Origin: Burkholderiaceae bacterium
GTDB lineage: Bacteria; Pseudomonadota; Gammaproteobacteria; Burkholderiales; Burkholderiaceae_C
DNA length: 64,000 bases
Assembly (NCBI GenBank): GCA_030695205.1
Contig: JAUYTN010000011.1
Coordinates: forward strand, 1 to 64,000
Direction: 5' to 3'
A program made the translations under genes and the position numbers. Shown here piece after piece: positions 6,937 through 16,177 of this stretch. Each line of letters opens with the position of its first letter. Position 1 is the first letter of the stretch. Under the pieces are notes generated by a model. That model searched no databases, was not told where the DNA came from, and saw only the letters and a list, made by a program, of their open reading frames with translations.

Positions 6937-8873
6937 GCGCCTGCCCCAAACAGATGCAGCGCCACGCGGTACACCACCCAAGTGGCGGCATAGGCCAAGC
7001 CAAACAAGTACGCCGCCATGCCCAGCGCGGGTTTCCATCCCCCTGCCTCGCGCTTGACCGCGGCCAGGGTAGCGATGCACTGCGGCGCAAACACAAACCA
7101 GGCCAGCAGGGCCAGCGCGGTGGGCAGCGACCAGTCCTGCGCAATCAGCGGGGCCAACTGGTCGGCCACACTTTCACCGCTGCCATCGCCCTTGGCCGAC
7201 AGCGCATACACCGTGCCCAGTGCGCCCACCACCACCTCGCGGGCGGCCATGGCGGGCACCAGCGCCACCACGATTTGCCAGTTGAACCCCAGCGGTGCAA
7301 ACAGCGGCTGCAACGCCTGCCCCAGCTGCCCCGCCAGACTGTACTGGATGGCCGGGCCTGTGGCCCCCTCGGGGGCACCGGGCACGCTGGACAGGAACCA
7401 CAGCAACACCGTCAACGCCAGGATGATGGTGCCCACCCGCTTCACAAACACCACCGCCCGCCCCCACAGGCCGTGCGCCAGGTTGCGCGGGTTGGGCCAG
7501 CGGTAGGCAGGCAGCTCCATCAGCAGCGGGGTGGGGGTGGCGTGACCGCGCCAGAGCTTGACAGCCCCGGCCACCGCCATGGCCGACACAATGCCCGCCA
7601 CATACAGCACAAACAGCACCAAGCCTTGCAGGTTGAACCAGCCGCCCACCGTTTGGTCGGGAATGAACGCACCGATCAGCAGCGCATACACCGGCAAACG
7701 GGCCGAGCAAGTCATAAGCGGAGCCACCAGAATGGTCAGCCAGCGGTCGCGCCAGTGGGTGATGGTGCGCGTGGCCATGATGCCGGGCACCGCACACGCA
7801 AAGCTCGACAGCAGCGGAATGAACGACCGCCCCGACAAGCCCACGGTGCCCATGACCCGGTCCAGCAAGAAGGCGGCGCGGGGCAAATAGCCCGAGTCTT
7901 CCAGCGCCAGGATGAACGCAAACAGCACCAGAATCTGAGGCAGAAACACCAGCACGCCGCCCACCCCGGCCAGCACACCGTCCAGCAGCAAGCTGCGCAG
8001 CGGCCCCTCGGCCAGCATGCCGCCCACCCCCTCGCCCAGCCAGCCCATGCTGGCTTTGATCCAATCCATGGGCACTGCCGCCCAGGAGAACACGGCCTGG
8101 AACATCAGAAACAGCGTGGCCAGCAGCACCCCCATGCCCCACAGCGGGTGCAGCACGATGCGGTCGATGGCATCGTCCAGGCGAAGGCTGGTGGTGGGTG
8201 CGGTCAACACCTTGGACAGGATGGCACGCACCTGCTGCTGCGTGTCCATCACGTCTTGAAGGCTGGGGGCTTGCCAGGCCACGGGGCCCTGGGCGGCAAG
8301 AGCCTGGCGCTGGGCGGCCAGACCGGCCAGGTCCAACTGCTCGATGTAGGCCACCAGATCGGCCGCACCATTCACCTGCACGCTGACCGCGGGCACCACG
8401 GGCATGCCCAGCTCGGCAGACAGCGCAGGCACGTTAATGGCCAGGCCCTGGCTTCGGGCCATGTCCATCATGTTGAGGACCAGCAGCATGGGCAGCCCCA
8501 GTGCCTTGGCCTCCAGCACCAGACGCAGGTTCAGGCGCAGGTTGGTGGCATCGGCCACACACACCAGCAGGTCGGGTCTGGCCTCGCCGGTGCGGGCGCC
8601 GGTGACCACGTCGCGGGTCACGGCCTCGTCCTGGCTCAAGGGGTTGAGGCTGTAGGCCCCGGGCAAATCCAGCACCTGCACACGCCGCCCGCCGGGGGTG
8701 AGCAGCAGACCCTCTTTGCGCTCCACCGTCACCCCGGCGTAGTTGGCCACCTTCTGGCGGCTACCGGTCAGCAGGTTGAACAGCGCGGTTTTGCCGCAGT
8801 TGGGATTGCCCAGCAGGGCCATGCGAAAGCCGGTGGCTTCGGCCCCATCTGCGCCAGGTGCGGCGGCCGTCAT
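6933..8873 (-). CDS. feoB: Ferrous iron transporter B
   Basis: 646 residues. The N-terminal G domain has G1 GNPNCGKT at 22-29, a DLPG G3 motif and NMMD as G4. A GDI-like helical region and a polytopic C-terminal Gate-containing membrane domain follow. FeoB imports Fe(II) across the inner membrane, driven or gated by its nucleotide-binding domain. The protein is shorter than E. coli FeoB (773) but within the range of many FeoB proteins. It overlaps feoA upstream (ATGA) and the small Cys-rich gene downstream, giving a tight feoA-feoB-small operon. Confidence 0.95.
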   Translation of the reverse strand: MTAAAPGADGAEATGFRMALLGNPNCGKTALFNLLTGSRQKVANYAGVTVERKEGLLLTPGGRRVQVLDLPGAYSLNPLSQDEAVTRDVVTGARTGEARPDLLVCVADATNLRLNLRLVLEAKALGLPMLLVLNMMDMARSQGLAINVPALSAELGMPVVPAVSVQVNGAADLVAYIEQLDLAGLAAQRQALAAQGPVAWQAPSLQDVMDTQQQVRAILSKVLTAPTTSLRLDDAIDRIVLHPLWGMGVLLATLFLMFQAVFSWAAVPMDWIKASMGWLGEGVGGMLAEGPLRSLLLDGVLAGVGGVLVFLPQILVLFAFILALEDSGYLPRAAFLLDRVMGTVGLSGRSFIPLLSSFACAVPGIMATRTITHWRDRWLTILVAPLMTCSARLPVYALLIGAFIPDQTVGGWFNLQGLVLFVLYVAGIVSAMAVAGAVKLWRGHATPTPLLMELPAYRWPNPRNLAHGLWGRAVVFVKRVGTIILALTVLLWFLSSVPGAPEGATGPAIQYSLAGQLGQALQPLFAPLGFNWQIVVALVPAMAAREVVVGALGTVYALSAKGDGSGESVADQLAPLIAQDWSLPTALALLAWFVFAPQCIATLAAVKREAGGWKPALGMAAYLFGLAYAATWVVYRVALHLFGAGA

Positions 8874-9253
8874 GCGCCGCCCCCGGCCACTGCCGCCACG
8901 GCACCGTCCTGGCCGTGGGCGCTGCTGCCCGGCACCTTGTGGTGGGCTGGGGCCAGCGTCACAGCCGGGGGCGCCACGCGGATCAACGCCGCCTCATGGC
9001 GGCGCAGCGCAAAGGTGCTTTGCCCCACACGCACGGCCAGGGGGTCCCGCCCAGGCAGGCCACAGGCAGTCAGGCGCACACACTCACCCGGCAAAAACCC
9101 CACCTCCAGCAAGCGCAGCAGGGTGTGGGCCTGCTCGTCAGTGGCTGGGGTGGCCAACCCCACGATCTGTGCCTGGGCGTGCAACGGCCAGTCGTCCAGC
9201 CCGCAGGCCACTGCGGCTGTGGTTGGGTGGGAGACAGCAGCGTTGGGGTTCAT
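8870..9253 (-). CDS. feoA: Ferrous iron transport protein A
   Basis: 127 residues. The middle carries the FeoA SH3-like domain with LLRLLEVGFLPGECVRL and the ALRRHEAALIRV ending typical of the family. Both ends are extended, Ala/Pro- and Gly/Ala-rich, and variable. FeoA is a small cytosolic partner of FeoB. The start is uncertain: ATGs at 9253, 9265 and 9286 are in frame, and 9253 gives the shortest extension. The gene overlaps feoB by four bases. A Fur-like site and an FNR-like site lie upstream. Confidence 0.85.
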   Translation of the reverse strand: MNPNAAVSHPTTAAVACGLDDWPLHAQAQIVGLATPATDEQAHTLLRLLEVGFLPGECVRLTACGLPGRDPLAVRVGQSTFALRRHEAALIRVAPPAVTLAPAHHKVPGSSAHGQDGAVAAVAGGGA

Positions 9254-9303
9254 GACGGCGACCATGGCAAATGAAGGTTGGCACATATGGCGTGTAGCCT
9301 ACC

Positions 9304-9324
9304 AAATGAAATTCATTCTCATTT
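9304..9324. promoter_or_regulatory. Fur-box-like site upstream of feoA
   Basis: The core TGAAATT-C-ATTCTCA (9307-9321) matches the 7-1-7 Fur consensus TGATAAT-N-ATTATCA at 11 of 14 positions, inside an AT-rich 21-mer. It lies about 50-70 bases before the feoA start. Iron-dependent repression of feo by Fur is well established in enterobacteria; here it is inferred. Confidence 0.75.
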
Positions 9325-9363
9325 GAGAAAACGCAGACCTTCTGACGTTTTTATGAAATTCTC

Positions 9364-9377
9364 TTGACCTGCATCAA
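9364..9377. promoter_or_regulatory. FNR/Anr-like site between feoA and kynB
   Basis: TTGAC-CTGC-ATCAA differs from the FNR consensus TTGAT-N4-ATCAA at one position. It lies beyond the Fur-like box relative to feoA and 74 bases before kynB. E. coli feo is activated by FNR, which makes feo the likelier target, but kynB cannot be excluded. Confidence 0.55.
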
Positions 9378-9450
9378 CCCCACCGAAGTGGCACCACTGT
9401 TGCAAGCAACCGACACCACAGCCCTTGACCCGGTGCTACCTTCAGCGCGC

Positions 9451-10218
9451 ATGAGCCCTGACACCACCACCCAGCACGCACCCAAAGCCCCTGCGCTGTG
9501 GGACATTTCCCCCCCGGTCGATGCACACACGCCAGCCTTTCCCGGCGACACGCCCTACCAGCAGCAGTGGGTGGCCACGCTGGGGCCGGGCTGCCCGGTG
9601 AACGTGGGGGCCATCACCCTCTCGCCACACCTGGGCGCACACGCCGATGCCCCACTGCACTACGACCCGCAAGGCCAGGCCGTGGGCGCACTGGACCTGG
9701 CTCCCTTCATCGGGCCGTGCCGGGTGATCCATGCCATAGCCCCCGGCCCGCTGGTGATGCCCCACCACCTGGCCCATGCCCTGACCGCCCCACTGCCGCC
9801 CCGTGTGCTGGTGCGCACCTACCAGCGCATGCCGCAGCGCGAATGGGACGCGGGCTTGAGCGCCTTTGCCCCCGACACCGTGACGCAGCTGGCCGACCTG
9901 GGCGTGGTGCTGGTGGGCATTGACACCGCCAGCGTGGACCCCGCCGACAGCAAAACCCTGGACAGCCACCAGGTGCTGCGCCAGCGCCACCTGCGCGTGC
10001 TGGAAAACCTGGTGCTGGACGACGTGCCCGAGGGCGACTACGAACTCATTGCCCTGCCCCTCAAGCTCATGACCGCCGACGCCAGCCCCGTGCGCGCCGT
10101 GCTGCGCGCCCTCACACCAGCACTCGCGTCGGCACCCACACTGGCACCGGCCATACCTGCTGCATCGCTTGCGACCGCCACATCACCAGCCGCCGAATCT
10201 CCCGATCATTCTCAATAA
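9451..10218 (+). CDS. kynB: Kynurenine formamidase (arylformamidase)
   Basis: 255 residues. It hydrolyses N-formylkynurenine to kynurenine and formate in tryptophan breakdown. The cyclase/KynB metal-binding signature SPHLGAHADAPLHYD is present, as are WDISPPV near the start and GIDTASVDP in the middle. The ATG at 9451 places WDISPPV at the normal distance; the frame is open upstream to 9364 but lacks family features. The last 35 or so residues are an Ala/Pro/Ser-rich tail beyond the usual length, ending next to intergenic repeats. It is first in a kynB-kynU-kynA cluster, separated from kynU by a 118-base repeat region. Confidence 0.93.
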   Translation: MSPDTTTQHAPKAPALWDISPPVDAHTPAFPGDTPYQQQWVATLGPGCPVNVGAITLSPHLGAHADAPLHYDPQGQAVGALDLAPFIGPCRVIHAIAPGPLVMPHHLAHALTAPLPPRVLVRTYQRMPQREWDAGLSAFAPDTVTQLADLGVVLVGIDTASVDPADSKTLDSHQVLRQRHLRVLENLVLDDVPEGDYELIALPLKLMTADASPVRAVLRALTPALASAPTLAPAIPAASLATATSPAAESPDHSQ

Positions 10219-10330
10219 AAACACCCTCTATCGCTTGTTGGTATTGAACTATTCACTATCGATTTTATTTTTTGAATAAAACAACCACATAGCGCTTGAC
10301 TGCATTCACTTCTTTGCTATCAATTGTCAA
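10219..10330 (-). repeat. Two adjacent copies of the dispersed AT-rich repeat, kynB-kynU gap
   Basis: Two related blocks, about 10219-10273 and 10274-10330. They carry the family marks on the plus strand: AAAAAC then CTATCGCTTG in the first, and AAAACA then ATAGCGCTTG then TTTGCTATC in the second. The gap is otherwise empty. Confidence 0.6.
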
Positions 10331-10336
10331 ACAACC

Positions 10337-11713
10337 ATGACCACACCCGCCGCCCTTACTCTGGACCACTGCCGCGCCCTGGACGCCGCTGACCCGCTGC
10401 GCCCCTTGCGTGATCTGTTCGATCTGCCGCCCCACACCATCTACCTGGACGGCAACTCACTGGGCGTGATGCCACGCAGCGCCCCGGCCCGCGTGGCCAA
10501 AGCCATCACCGAGGAATGGGGCCGCGACCTCATCCGCAGCTGGAACAGCGCAGGGTGGTTTGCCTTGCCCCAGACCGTGGGCAACCAGATTGCCCGCCTC
10601 GTGGGCGCTGCACCCAATGAGGTCGTGGCCACCGACAGCACCTCGGTCAACCTGTACAAGGTCCTGAGCGCTGCGCTGAACATTGCCGCCGCCGACACGC
10701 CCGAGCGCCGGGTGGTGCTGAGCGAGCGCAGCAACTTCCCCACCGACCTCTACATTGCAGAAGGGCTGTGCGCCGAGCGCGGCTACACCCTGCGGCTGAT
10801 GGACGTGGACAGCCACAGCGCCACCACTGCGGCCGACCTGACCGCACAGGTGCAGGCACAGCTGAGCCCCGATGTGGCCGTGCTCATGCTCACCCACGTC
10901 AACTACCGCACCGGCGCCATGCACGACATGGCCGCCGTGACCGCCGCCGCCCACGCCGCTGGAGCACTGACCGTGTGGGACCTGGCCCACAGCGCCGGGG
11001 CCGTGCCGGTGGACCTGAACGGCGCACAGGCCGACTTTGCCGTGGGTTGCGGCTACAAATACCTCAATGGCGGGCCCGGCGCCCCCGCCTTTGTGTGGGC
11101 CCACGCCCGCCATGTGGACAGCTTCTGGCAACCGCTGTCGGGCTGGTGGGGCCACGCCGCGCCGTTCGAGTTCACCCCCAACTACCGGCCTGCAGCGGGC
11201 GTCTCGCGCTACCTGTGCGGCACCCAGCCCATCCTGAGCCTGACGGCACTCACCTGCGGGGTGGATACCCTGCTGGCCGCCGAGCCCCTGGGCGGCATGG
11301 CCGCACTGCGCACCAAAAGCCTGGCCCTGACCGACCTGTTTGTGGCCCTGGTGAAGCAGCGCTGCGCCGGCCTGGGCCTGGGACTGGCCACGCCCCGTGC
11401 CGCGCCAGCGCGCGGGTCGCAAGTGAGCCTGACGTTTGCCCCGCCGGGCAATGGCAATGGCAGCGCCACCCCCACAGTCAACGCCGGGGCCTACGCCATC
11501 GTGCAGGCACTGATTGCGCGCGGCGTGGTGGGCGACTTCCGCGCGGGCGATGCCACCCACCCCGAGCGCACGCCCGACATCCTGCGCTTTGGTTTCACCC
11601 CGCTGTACCTGGGCTTTGAAGAGGTGTGGCACGCCGCCGAGCACCTGCGCCAGGTGCTGGCCAGCGCAGAGTGGCAGCAGCCCCGCTTCCACCAGAAACA
11701 CGCCGTAACCTGA
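10337..11713 (+). CDS. kynU: Kynureninase
   Basis: 458 residues. A PLP enzyme that cleaves kynurenine to anthranilate and alanine. The cofactor lysine is K241 in [14 protein letters not shown], preceded by the [11 protein letters not shown] block with the PLP-binding Asp. [11 protein letters not shown] near the N-terminus is also typical. It is somewhat longer than many kynureninases (about 415-420) because of a Gly/Asn/Pro-rich insertion around residues 352-385. kynA follows 11 bases downstream with a GAGAGG ribosome site. Confidence 0.95.
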   Translation: MTTPAALTLDHCRALDAADPLRPLRDLFDLPPHTIYLDGNSLGVMPRSAPARVAKAITEEWGRDLIRSWNSAGWFALPQTVGNQIARLVGAAPNEVVATDSTSVNLYKVLSAALNIAAADTPERRVVLSERSNFPTDLYIAEGLCAERGYTLRLMDVDSHSATTAADLTAQVQAQLSPDVAVLMLTHVNYRTGAMHDMAAVTAAAHAAGALTVWDLAHSAGAVPVDLNGAQADFAVGCGYKYLNGGPGAPAFVWAHARHVDSFWQPLSGWWGHAAPFEFTPNYRPAAGVSRYLCGTQPILSLTALTCGVDTLLAAEPLGGMAALRTKSLALTDLFVALVKQRCAGLGLGLATPRAAPARGSQVSLTFAPPGNGNGSATPTVNAGAYAIVQALIARGVVGDFRAGDATHPERTPDILRFGFTPLYLGFEEVWHAAEHLRQVLASAEWQQPRFHQKHAVT

Positions 11714-11724
11714 GAGGCCGCCCC

Positions 11725-12579
11725 ATGTGCCCCCACCTGAACCCCACCCCCGAAGCCATCGTCCATGCCGAAAAAGCACAACTGGACTTCAGCCGCCACA
11801 TGAGCTACGGCGATTACCTGCACCTGGACGCGGTGCTGAACGCACAGCACCCACGCTCGCCCAACCACAACGAGATGCTGTTCATCGTGCAGCACCAGAC
11901 CAGCGAGCTGTGGATGAAGCTGCTGCTGCACGAACTGGGCGCGGCCATGGCGCGTGTGGCCAGCGGCGACCTGCCTCCAGCGTTCAAGATGCTGGCGCGT
12001 GTCAGCAAAATCATGGAACAACTGGTGCACGCCTGGGACGTTCTGGCCACCATGACACCGCCAGAGTACAGCGCCATTCGCCCCTACCTGGACAACTCCA
12101 GCGGCTTCCAGAGCCACCAGTACCGCTGCATCGAGTTCAGCCTGGGCAACAAAAACGCCGCCATGCTGCGCCCGCACGCCCACCGGCCAGAGCTGCTGGC
12201 CCAGGTACAGGCTGCGTTTGAAGCCCCATCGCTGTACGACCTGGCGCTACAGCGGCTGGCCCATGCGGGCCTGGCTGTGCCCCATAGCCACCTGCACCGC
12301 GACTGGACCCAGCCCTATACCCCCGACGAGGCGGTCGTGCAGGCCTGGCTGGCGGTGTACCGCCAGCCAGAGGCGCACTGGGCGCTGTACCAACTGGGCG
12401 AAAAACTCACCGACCTGGAAGACGCCTTTCGCCTCTGGCGCTTCCGGCACGTCACCACGGTGGAGCGGGTCATTGGCTTCAAGCGAGGCAGCGGTGGCAC
12501 CAGCGGCGTGGGCTATTTGCGCCAGATGCTGGATGTGGTGCTGTTCCCCGAGCTGTGGCAGCTGAGAACCCACCTGTAA
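11725..12579 (+). CDS. kynA: Tryptophan 2,3-dioxygenase
   Basis: 284 residues, close to the bacterial family length. A heme enzyme that opens the indole ring of tryptophan to give N-formylkynurenine, the first step of the pathway completed by KynB and KynU. The [14 protein letters not shown] helix with substrate-side residues is present. The heme-ligand His is H242 in [15 protein letters not shown], followed by the GTSGVGYL loop. The ATG at 11725 lies 11 bases after kynU and is clearly coupled. The three genes together convert tryptophan to anthranilate. Confidence 0.95.
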   Translation: MCPHLNPTPEAIVHAEKAQLDFSRHMSYGDYLHLDAVLNAQHPRSPNHNEMLFIVQHQTSELWMKLLLHELGAAMARVASGDLPPAFKMLARVSKIMEQLVHAWDVLATMTPPEYSAIRPYLDNSSGFQSHQYRCIEFSLGNKNAAMLRPHAHRPELLAQVQAAFEAPSLYDLALQRLAHAGLAVPHSHLHRDWTQPYTPDEAVVQAWLAVYRQPEAHWALYQLGEKLTDLEDAFRLWRFRHVTTVERVIGFKRGSGGTSGVGYLRQMLDVVLFPELWQLRTHL

Positions 12580-12582
12580 ATT

Positions 12583-12650
12583 TTGAACAAAAATCAGCTT
12601 TTACGCTTTAAATACAAGCGTTTGAAGCTATTGTTTTTGTTTGGCAAAAA
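12583..12650. repeat. Dispersed AT-rich repeat after kynA
   Basis: Contains AAAAATCAGCTTTTACGCTT and, further on, AAGCGTTTGAAGCTATTGT. These can pair imperfectly and are followed by a T-rich run. It lies between the convergent kynA and a minus-strand gene, so it could act as a bidirectional terminator. Confidence 0.6.
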
Positions 12651-12690
12651 ACATCCAACGCCAGGAAGCCGTCGCATGGCCACCGCGCCA

Positions 12691-13065
12691 TCAGGCCACC
12701 CAACGTGCCACCAGCGTCGCCAACGCCAGTGCCAGCGCGCCCACGGCCAGCCACCGGGTGCGGCGCAAGGTGCGGCGGTTGTCTTCAATTTGCACCAGCA
12801 TGCGGGCCTGCTGCTCGGCCATGTCCCGCACCAGCTGGTTGGTCTCGGCAAGCTGGGCCTGGGCCTCGGCCAGCTGCTCGTCAAGAGCGGCCAAGCGGGC
12901 CTCGGGGCTCAAGGGCACGGCCTGGCCTGTTGCACCCCGCGCCATGGGCGCTTGGCCGGACTTGGGGCTCCAGAGTTTTTTGGCGGCGTTGAGCACCGTG
13001 GGAGCATGGGCCACCACCTCCGTCCACGGAACCGCTTTGATCAATGCCAGCCAGGGCAAGGCCAT
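12691..13065 (-). CDS. Conserved hypothetical protein with coiled coil and C-terminal membrane helix
   Basis: 124 residues. Residues about 55-95 are a heptad-like, charged helix (LAALDEQLAEAQAQLAETNQ) predicted to form a coiled coil, and the last 20 residues form one hydrophobic helix (LAVGALALALATLVARWVA). This gives a tail-anchored topology with most of the protein in the cytoplasm. The N-terminus (WLALIKAVPW) is hydrophobic but short. I do not recognise a named family. It is convergent with kynA and divergent from the SRPBCC gene; neither neighbour suggests a role. Confidence 0.65.
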   Translation of the reverse strand: MALPWLALIKAVPWTEVVAHAPTVLNAAKKLWSPKSGQAPMARGATGQAVPLSPEARLAALDEQLAEAQAQLAETNQLVRDMAEQQARMLVQIEDNRRTLRRTRWLAVGALALALATLVARWVA

Positions 13066-13274
13066 GGTGCAACCCTTTCAGTCAGTCAACCAGTCAAAGA
13101 CCGAGTGTCCCACACCCCCAGGCGCGCACACCCACTGCGCAGTCGCTACCAGACCCTCCCCGGGGCCAAGCCGGGCTTGACCACATGCCACAATGTTTGG
13201 CCCAGCGGCGGGCCGGACCTTTTTTCTTTTCCAACGACTGGCCCCTTTCAACCACCCACCGGAGCCCTTACCCC

Positions 13275-13757
13275 ATGACCGTCACCGTCCACATAGAACT
13301 GGGATACGAATTCGCCGTCAAGGCAGCGGCAGACGAGGTGTTTGCCGTGTTGTCCGATGTGCCCACATCGGTCAGCCACTTCCCCAAGGTAGAGCAACTG
13401 ACCGACCTTGGCGACGGCGTCTTCCAGTGGGAAATGGAAAAAGTGGGCACGGCCCAGGTCAACATCCAGACTGTGTACGCCAGCCGCTACACCAGCGAGT
13501 TCAAGGCCGGCAAACAGCAGGGCAGCGTGCGGTGGACGCCCGTCAAAGGGGTGGGCAATGCCCAAGTCGGGGGCGAGTGGACGGTTCAGGGCCAAAAAGG
13601 CTCCACAGCCGTCACCCTGTCCATCAAGGGCACCATCGATGTGCCCCTGCCCGGCCTCATGAAAATGGTGGTGGCCCCGGTGGTGGAAAACGAGTTCGAA
13701 AAACTGGTCGAGCAGTACATCGACAACCTGGTCAAGCGCTTCGGCGGCGAGGCCTGA
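13275..13757 (+). CDS. SRPBCC (START-like) family protein
   Basis: 160 residues with the pattern of a polyketide cyclase/START-like fold. The N-terminal YEFAVKAAADEVFAVLSDV segment is typical of SRPBCC proteins that bind hydrophobic ligands, and the C-terminal long helix (VVENEFEKLVEQYIDNLVKRF) closes the cavity. No catalytic residue can be assigned. The ATG at 13275 is used because upstream residues are not family-like. The gene stands alone, convergent with gshA. Ligand and role are unknown. The 209 bases before it show no strong promoter or other element. Confidence 0.75.
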   Translation: MTVTVHIELGYEFAVKAAADEVFAVLSDVPTSVSHFPKVEQLTDLGDGVFQWEMEKVGTAQVNIQTVYASRYTSEFKAGKQQGSVRWTPVKGVGNAQVGGEWTVQGQKGSTAVTLSIKGTIDVPLPGLMKMVVAPVVENEFEKLVEQYIDNLVKRFGGEA

Positions 13758-13811
13758 GTACCCCAGCCCGGCAGACCCAGCGCGGCACTTCAGCGGCTGT
13801 GTGGCAAGGGG

Positions 13812-15383
13812 TCAGGCCGGTGCCCTGAGGTGCTCGCCCAGGCGGTGGGGGGAAACGTACTCCTGCCGGTACATCTCGAAGGGCATGGAGTCCGTGTCCT
13901 CGATGGCTTTTTGGTCCACCAGCGACTGCCGGCTTTCGGCGTCGAAGCTTGCCTGCTGGGCGGCTGACCACGGCAGGTCCAACAACCAGCGCCGGGTGTG
14001 GGCCGAGCGCTCGCGCGCAAAACCCACAAACGACTGGTCCTCACGGGCCCTGATCTGCTCCAGTACCCTGGCAGATGGTGCTGTCTCCAGGTGGGACAGC
14101 CGCTCCACCATGGTGGCCAGCGCATCGGCATGGGCACTGGTGCCCTGGATGGCGTGGCCGTCCAGCCACCGGGCCACTGGGGCCATGGCCGCCAGCAGCT
14201 CCTGCCCCCAGTCCACCAGCGACACGGCCTGGCCAGCCCGCTGCAGCATCAGACCGGGCTCGCGCCCGCGCGCAGCCGTCAGGTGCTGGTTGTCGGCCAT
14301 GTCGGCAAGTTCCTGCGGGGTGTCGGGTGGGCTGTCGGCCAGCAGGCAGTGCATCAGGAACACATCCAGGAAACGCAGCGTTTGCGCGTTGATGCCAATG
14401 GGCTCGAACGGGTCCAGGTCCAGCAGGCGCACCTCCACATACTCCACCCCGCGTTCGCGCAGCGCATGCAGCGGGCGCTCGCCAGGGAAGATGGTCCGCT
14501 TGGGGCGGATGGTGCCGTAGAACTCGTTTTCGATTTGCAGCAGCGTGGTCGCCAGCTGCAGATAGTCGCCACCTGGGTTGCGGATGCCCAGCGACTCGTA
14601 GGGCCCCCAGGGTCGGGTGAGCGCGTCGTGCAACGAGTGGGTGTAGCCGTCCAGCCCGTTGTAGCTCACGCTCAGCGACGACTGCGCCTCGCTCTGGTAG
14701 CCCAGCTTGCCCATGCGCAATGAGGTGCCATGCGGCATGTGCAGGGTGCGACCGGCCAGCACCTGCAGCGAATGCTCCCGCCCCTGCACAAAGCTGTTGC
14801 ACACCGCCGGTGACGCCCCCAGCAGCACCAGCAACAGGAAGGCATGGCGGCGAAAGTTGCGAATCAGAGCAAAGTACTCGGCACTGCTGACGCCGGGCAG
14901 AGACCAGTTGTAGTGAATGCCCGAAATGGTCTGCATGCGCCGCCCGTAGCGCAGGCCCAGGCCCATGCGGTACACACTCTTGGCCCGGCCCACGTTGGAC
15001 AGACCGTACATCCCCAGCGGAATGGTCTCGTCGGTGGGCAGGCCACAGGGCATGCTGGAGACCCACATCATCTCGTCCCCCTGCGCGGCCAGGGTGTGCT
15101 GGGTGTACTGGTGAATGTGGGTGAGTTCGTCCAGGCAATCCTGCACACCGGCGTGCACGCCGGTGATCAGTTCCAACTGGCTCTCGCTGTAGTCGGTGGT
15201 GATGTGCGGGTGCGTCAGGGCCGAGCCCAGGCCCTGCGGGTGGGGGGTGAGGGCAAGCTGCCCGTCGGGACGGACGCGCAGGCTCTCTTTCTCAATGCCA
15301 CGGCGCATACCCGCCAACCGTGGCGCAGAGATGGCGCGAAAGCGGTCGGGAGGTACCGCCAGGGTGGTCACGGGCATGTTCAT
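13812..15383 (-). CDS. gshA: Glutamate-cysteine ligase
   Basis: 523 residues, matching the E. coli-type GshA length (518). It makes gamma-glutamylcysteine, the first step of glutathione synthesis. Family features are RRGIEKESLRV near residue 27 (ATP/metal side), TTDYSESQLELITG, and a central block SVYRMGLGLRYGRRMQTISG. The start codon at 15383 is followed two codons later by a second in-frame ATG, so the exact start is uncertain. It is transcribed alone, divergent from the hemerythrin gene. Confidence 0.92.
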   Translation of the reverse strand: MNMPVTTLAVPPDRFRAISAPRLAGMRRGIEKESLRVRPDGQLALTPHPQGLGSALTHPHITTDYSESQLELITGVHAGVQDCLDELTHIHQYTQHTLAAQGDEMMWVSSMPCGLPTDETIPLGMYGLSNVGRAKSVYRMGLGLRYGRRMQTISGIHYNWSLPGVSSAEYFALIRNFRRHAFLLLVLLGASPAVCNSFVQGREHSLQVLAGRTLHMPHGTSLRMGKLGYQSEAQSSLSVSYNGLDGYTHSLHDALTRPWGPYESLGIRNPGGDYLQLATTLLQIENEFYGTIRPKRTIFPGERPLHALRERGVEYVEVRLLDLDPFEPIGINAQTLRFLDVFLMHCLLADSPPDTPQELADMADNQHLTAARGREPGLMLQRAGQAVSLVDWGQELLAAMAPVARWLDGHAIQGTSAHADALATMVERLSHLETAPSARVLEQIRAREDQSFVGFARERSAHTRRWLLDLPWSAAQQASFDAESRQSLVDQKAIEDTDSMPFEMYRQEYVSPHRLGEHLRAPA

Positions 15384-15556
15384 ATGGGTCCAAGCAGAGG
15401 CAAAGCGAATTCAGGCGGCGAAGTTACCACGCCAGGTGCCCCAGCCTCGCGCCAGCCACGATGCACCGTGTGGCCACAGCCCAAGGCGCTGACAGGCGGC
15501 AGGTGGCGGCAAAATCGGCTATGCGGACTGGCGTTTGGCTGTCCGCAGGAGGCGTT

Positions 15557-15570
15557 TTGATGTGCATCAA
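15557..15570. promoter_or_regulatory. Perfect FNR/Anr-type palindrome before the hemerythrin gene
   Basis: TTGAT-GTGC-ATCAA matches the FNR consensus at all ten defined positions. Its centre is 43.5 bases before the hemerythrin ATG. If it acts as a class II activator site at -41.5, transcription would start almost at the ATG. Confidence 0.75.
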
Positions 15571-15606
15571 CGCCGCCACCCGCCGACCACAGTAGCCTTG
15601 CGCGCC

Positions 15607-16158
15607 ATGTCCACCACCACCACAGCCCACCCCGCCCCGCCCTCCACCGCCCAGGCCCAGCCCACCAGCAACGCGGTGCCCCAACCGCCAGCGGGGCTGA
15701 GCTGGGTCACTGAGCTCCAAACCGGCGACACCCGCATGGACGACACCCACGAAGAATTCGTGGCCATGCTCAACACCTTGCTGGCCACCCCACCGCGGGA
15801 CCAGCTGCCGCTGTACCGGGAGTTTCTGGCGCACACAGTGGCGCACTTCGAACAGGAAGAACGCTGGATGGTGGCCACAGGCTTTTCGGCCGACAACTGC
15901 CACGCCACGCACCACGCCACCATTCTCGACACCATGCGGGCGGTGGAAACACACTACCTGGAGGGTGACAACGAAATCATCCAGCGCCTGGCCGAAGCGC
16001 TGGTGGAATGGTTTCCGCAGCATGCCGCCACCATGGACGCTGGACTGGCCCTGCACCTGAAAGACGTGGGCTTTGACAGCCACACCGAAACACTGGCCGA
16101 CCCCAGCAAGGTGCGCGCCGCCACCATGAGCGGCTGCGGCAGCGTCAGTTGCAGCTGA
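15607..16158 (+). CDS. Hemerythrin-domain oxygen-binding protein
   Basis: 183 residues. After a Pro/Ala/Thr-rich N-terminus of about 45 residues comes a bacteriohemerythrin domain. Candidate di-iron ligands are H in DTHEEF, H and E in HTVAHFEQEE, HH in HATHHATI, and the H/D residues of the late HAATMDAGLALHL helix. Such domains bind O2 through a non-heme di-iron centre and are linked to oxygen delivery or sensing. A perfect FNR/Anr-type palindrome upstream fits microoxic control. The last 20 residues (ending GCGSVSCS) are an unusual Ser/Cys tail. The gene is next to, but not clearly in an operon with, the following ATPase gene. Confidence 0.85.
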   Translation: MSTTTTAHPAPPSTAQAQPTSNAVPQPPAGLSWVTELQTGDTRMDDTHEEFVAMLNTLLATPPRDQLPLYREFLAHTVAHFEQEERWMVATGFSADNCHATHHATILDTMRAVETHYLEGDNEIIQRLAEALVEWFPQHAATMDAGLALHLKDVGFDSHTETLADPSKVRAATMSGCGSVSCS

Positions 16159-16177
16159 TGGCGCAACCCCTGCGCCC

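Noticed and set aside
6597..9326. A 909-codon open frame on the plus strand across the feo genes
   Set aside because: It runs antisense to feoB, feoA and the small Cys-rich gene, has His/Gln-rich nonsense composition, and no family motif. High GC makes such long shadows common here.
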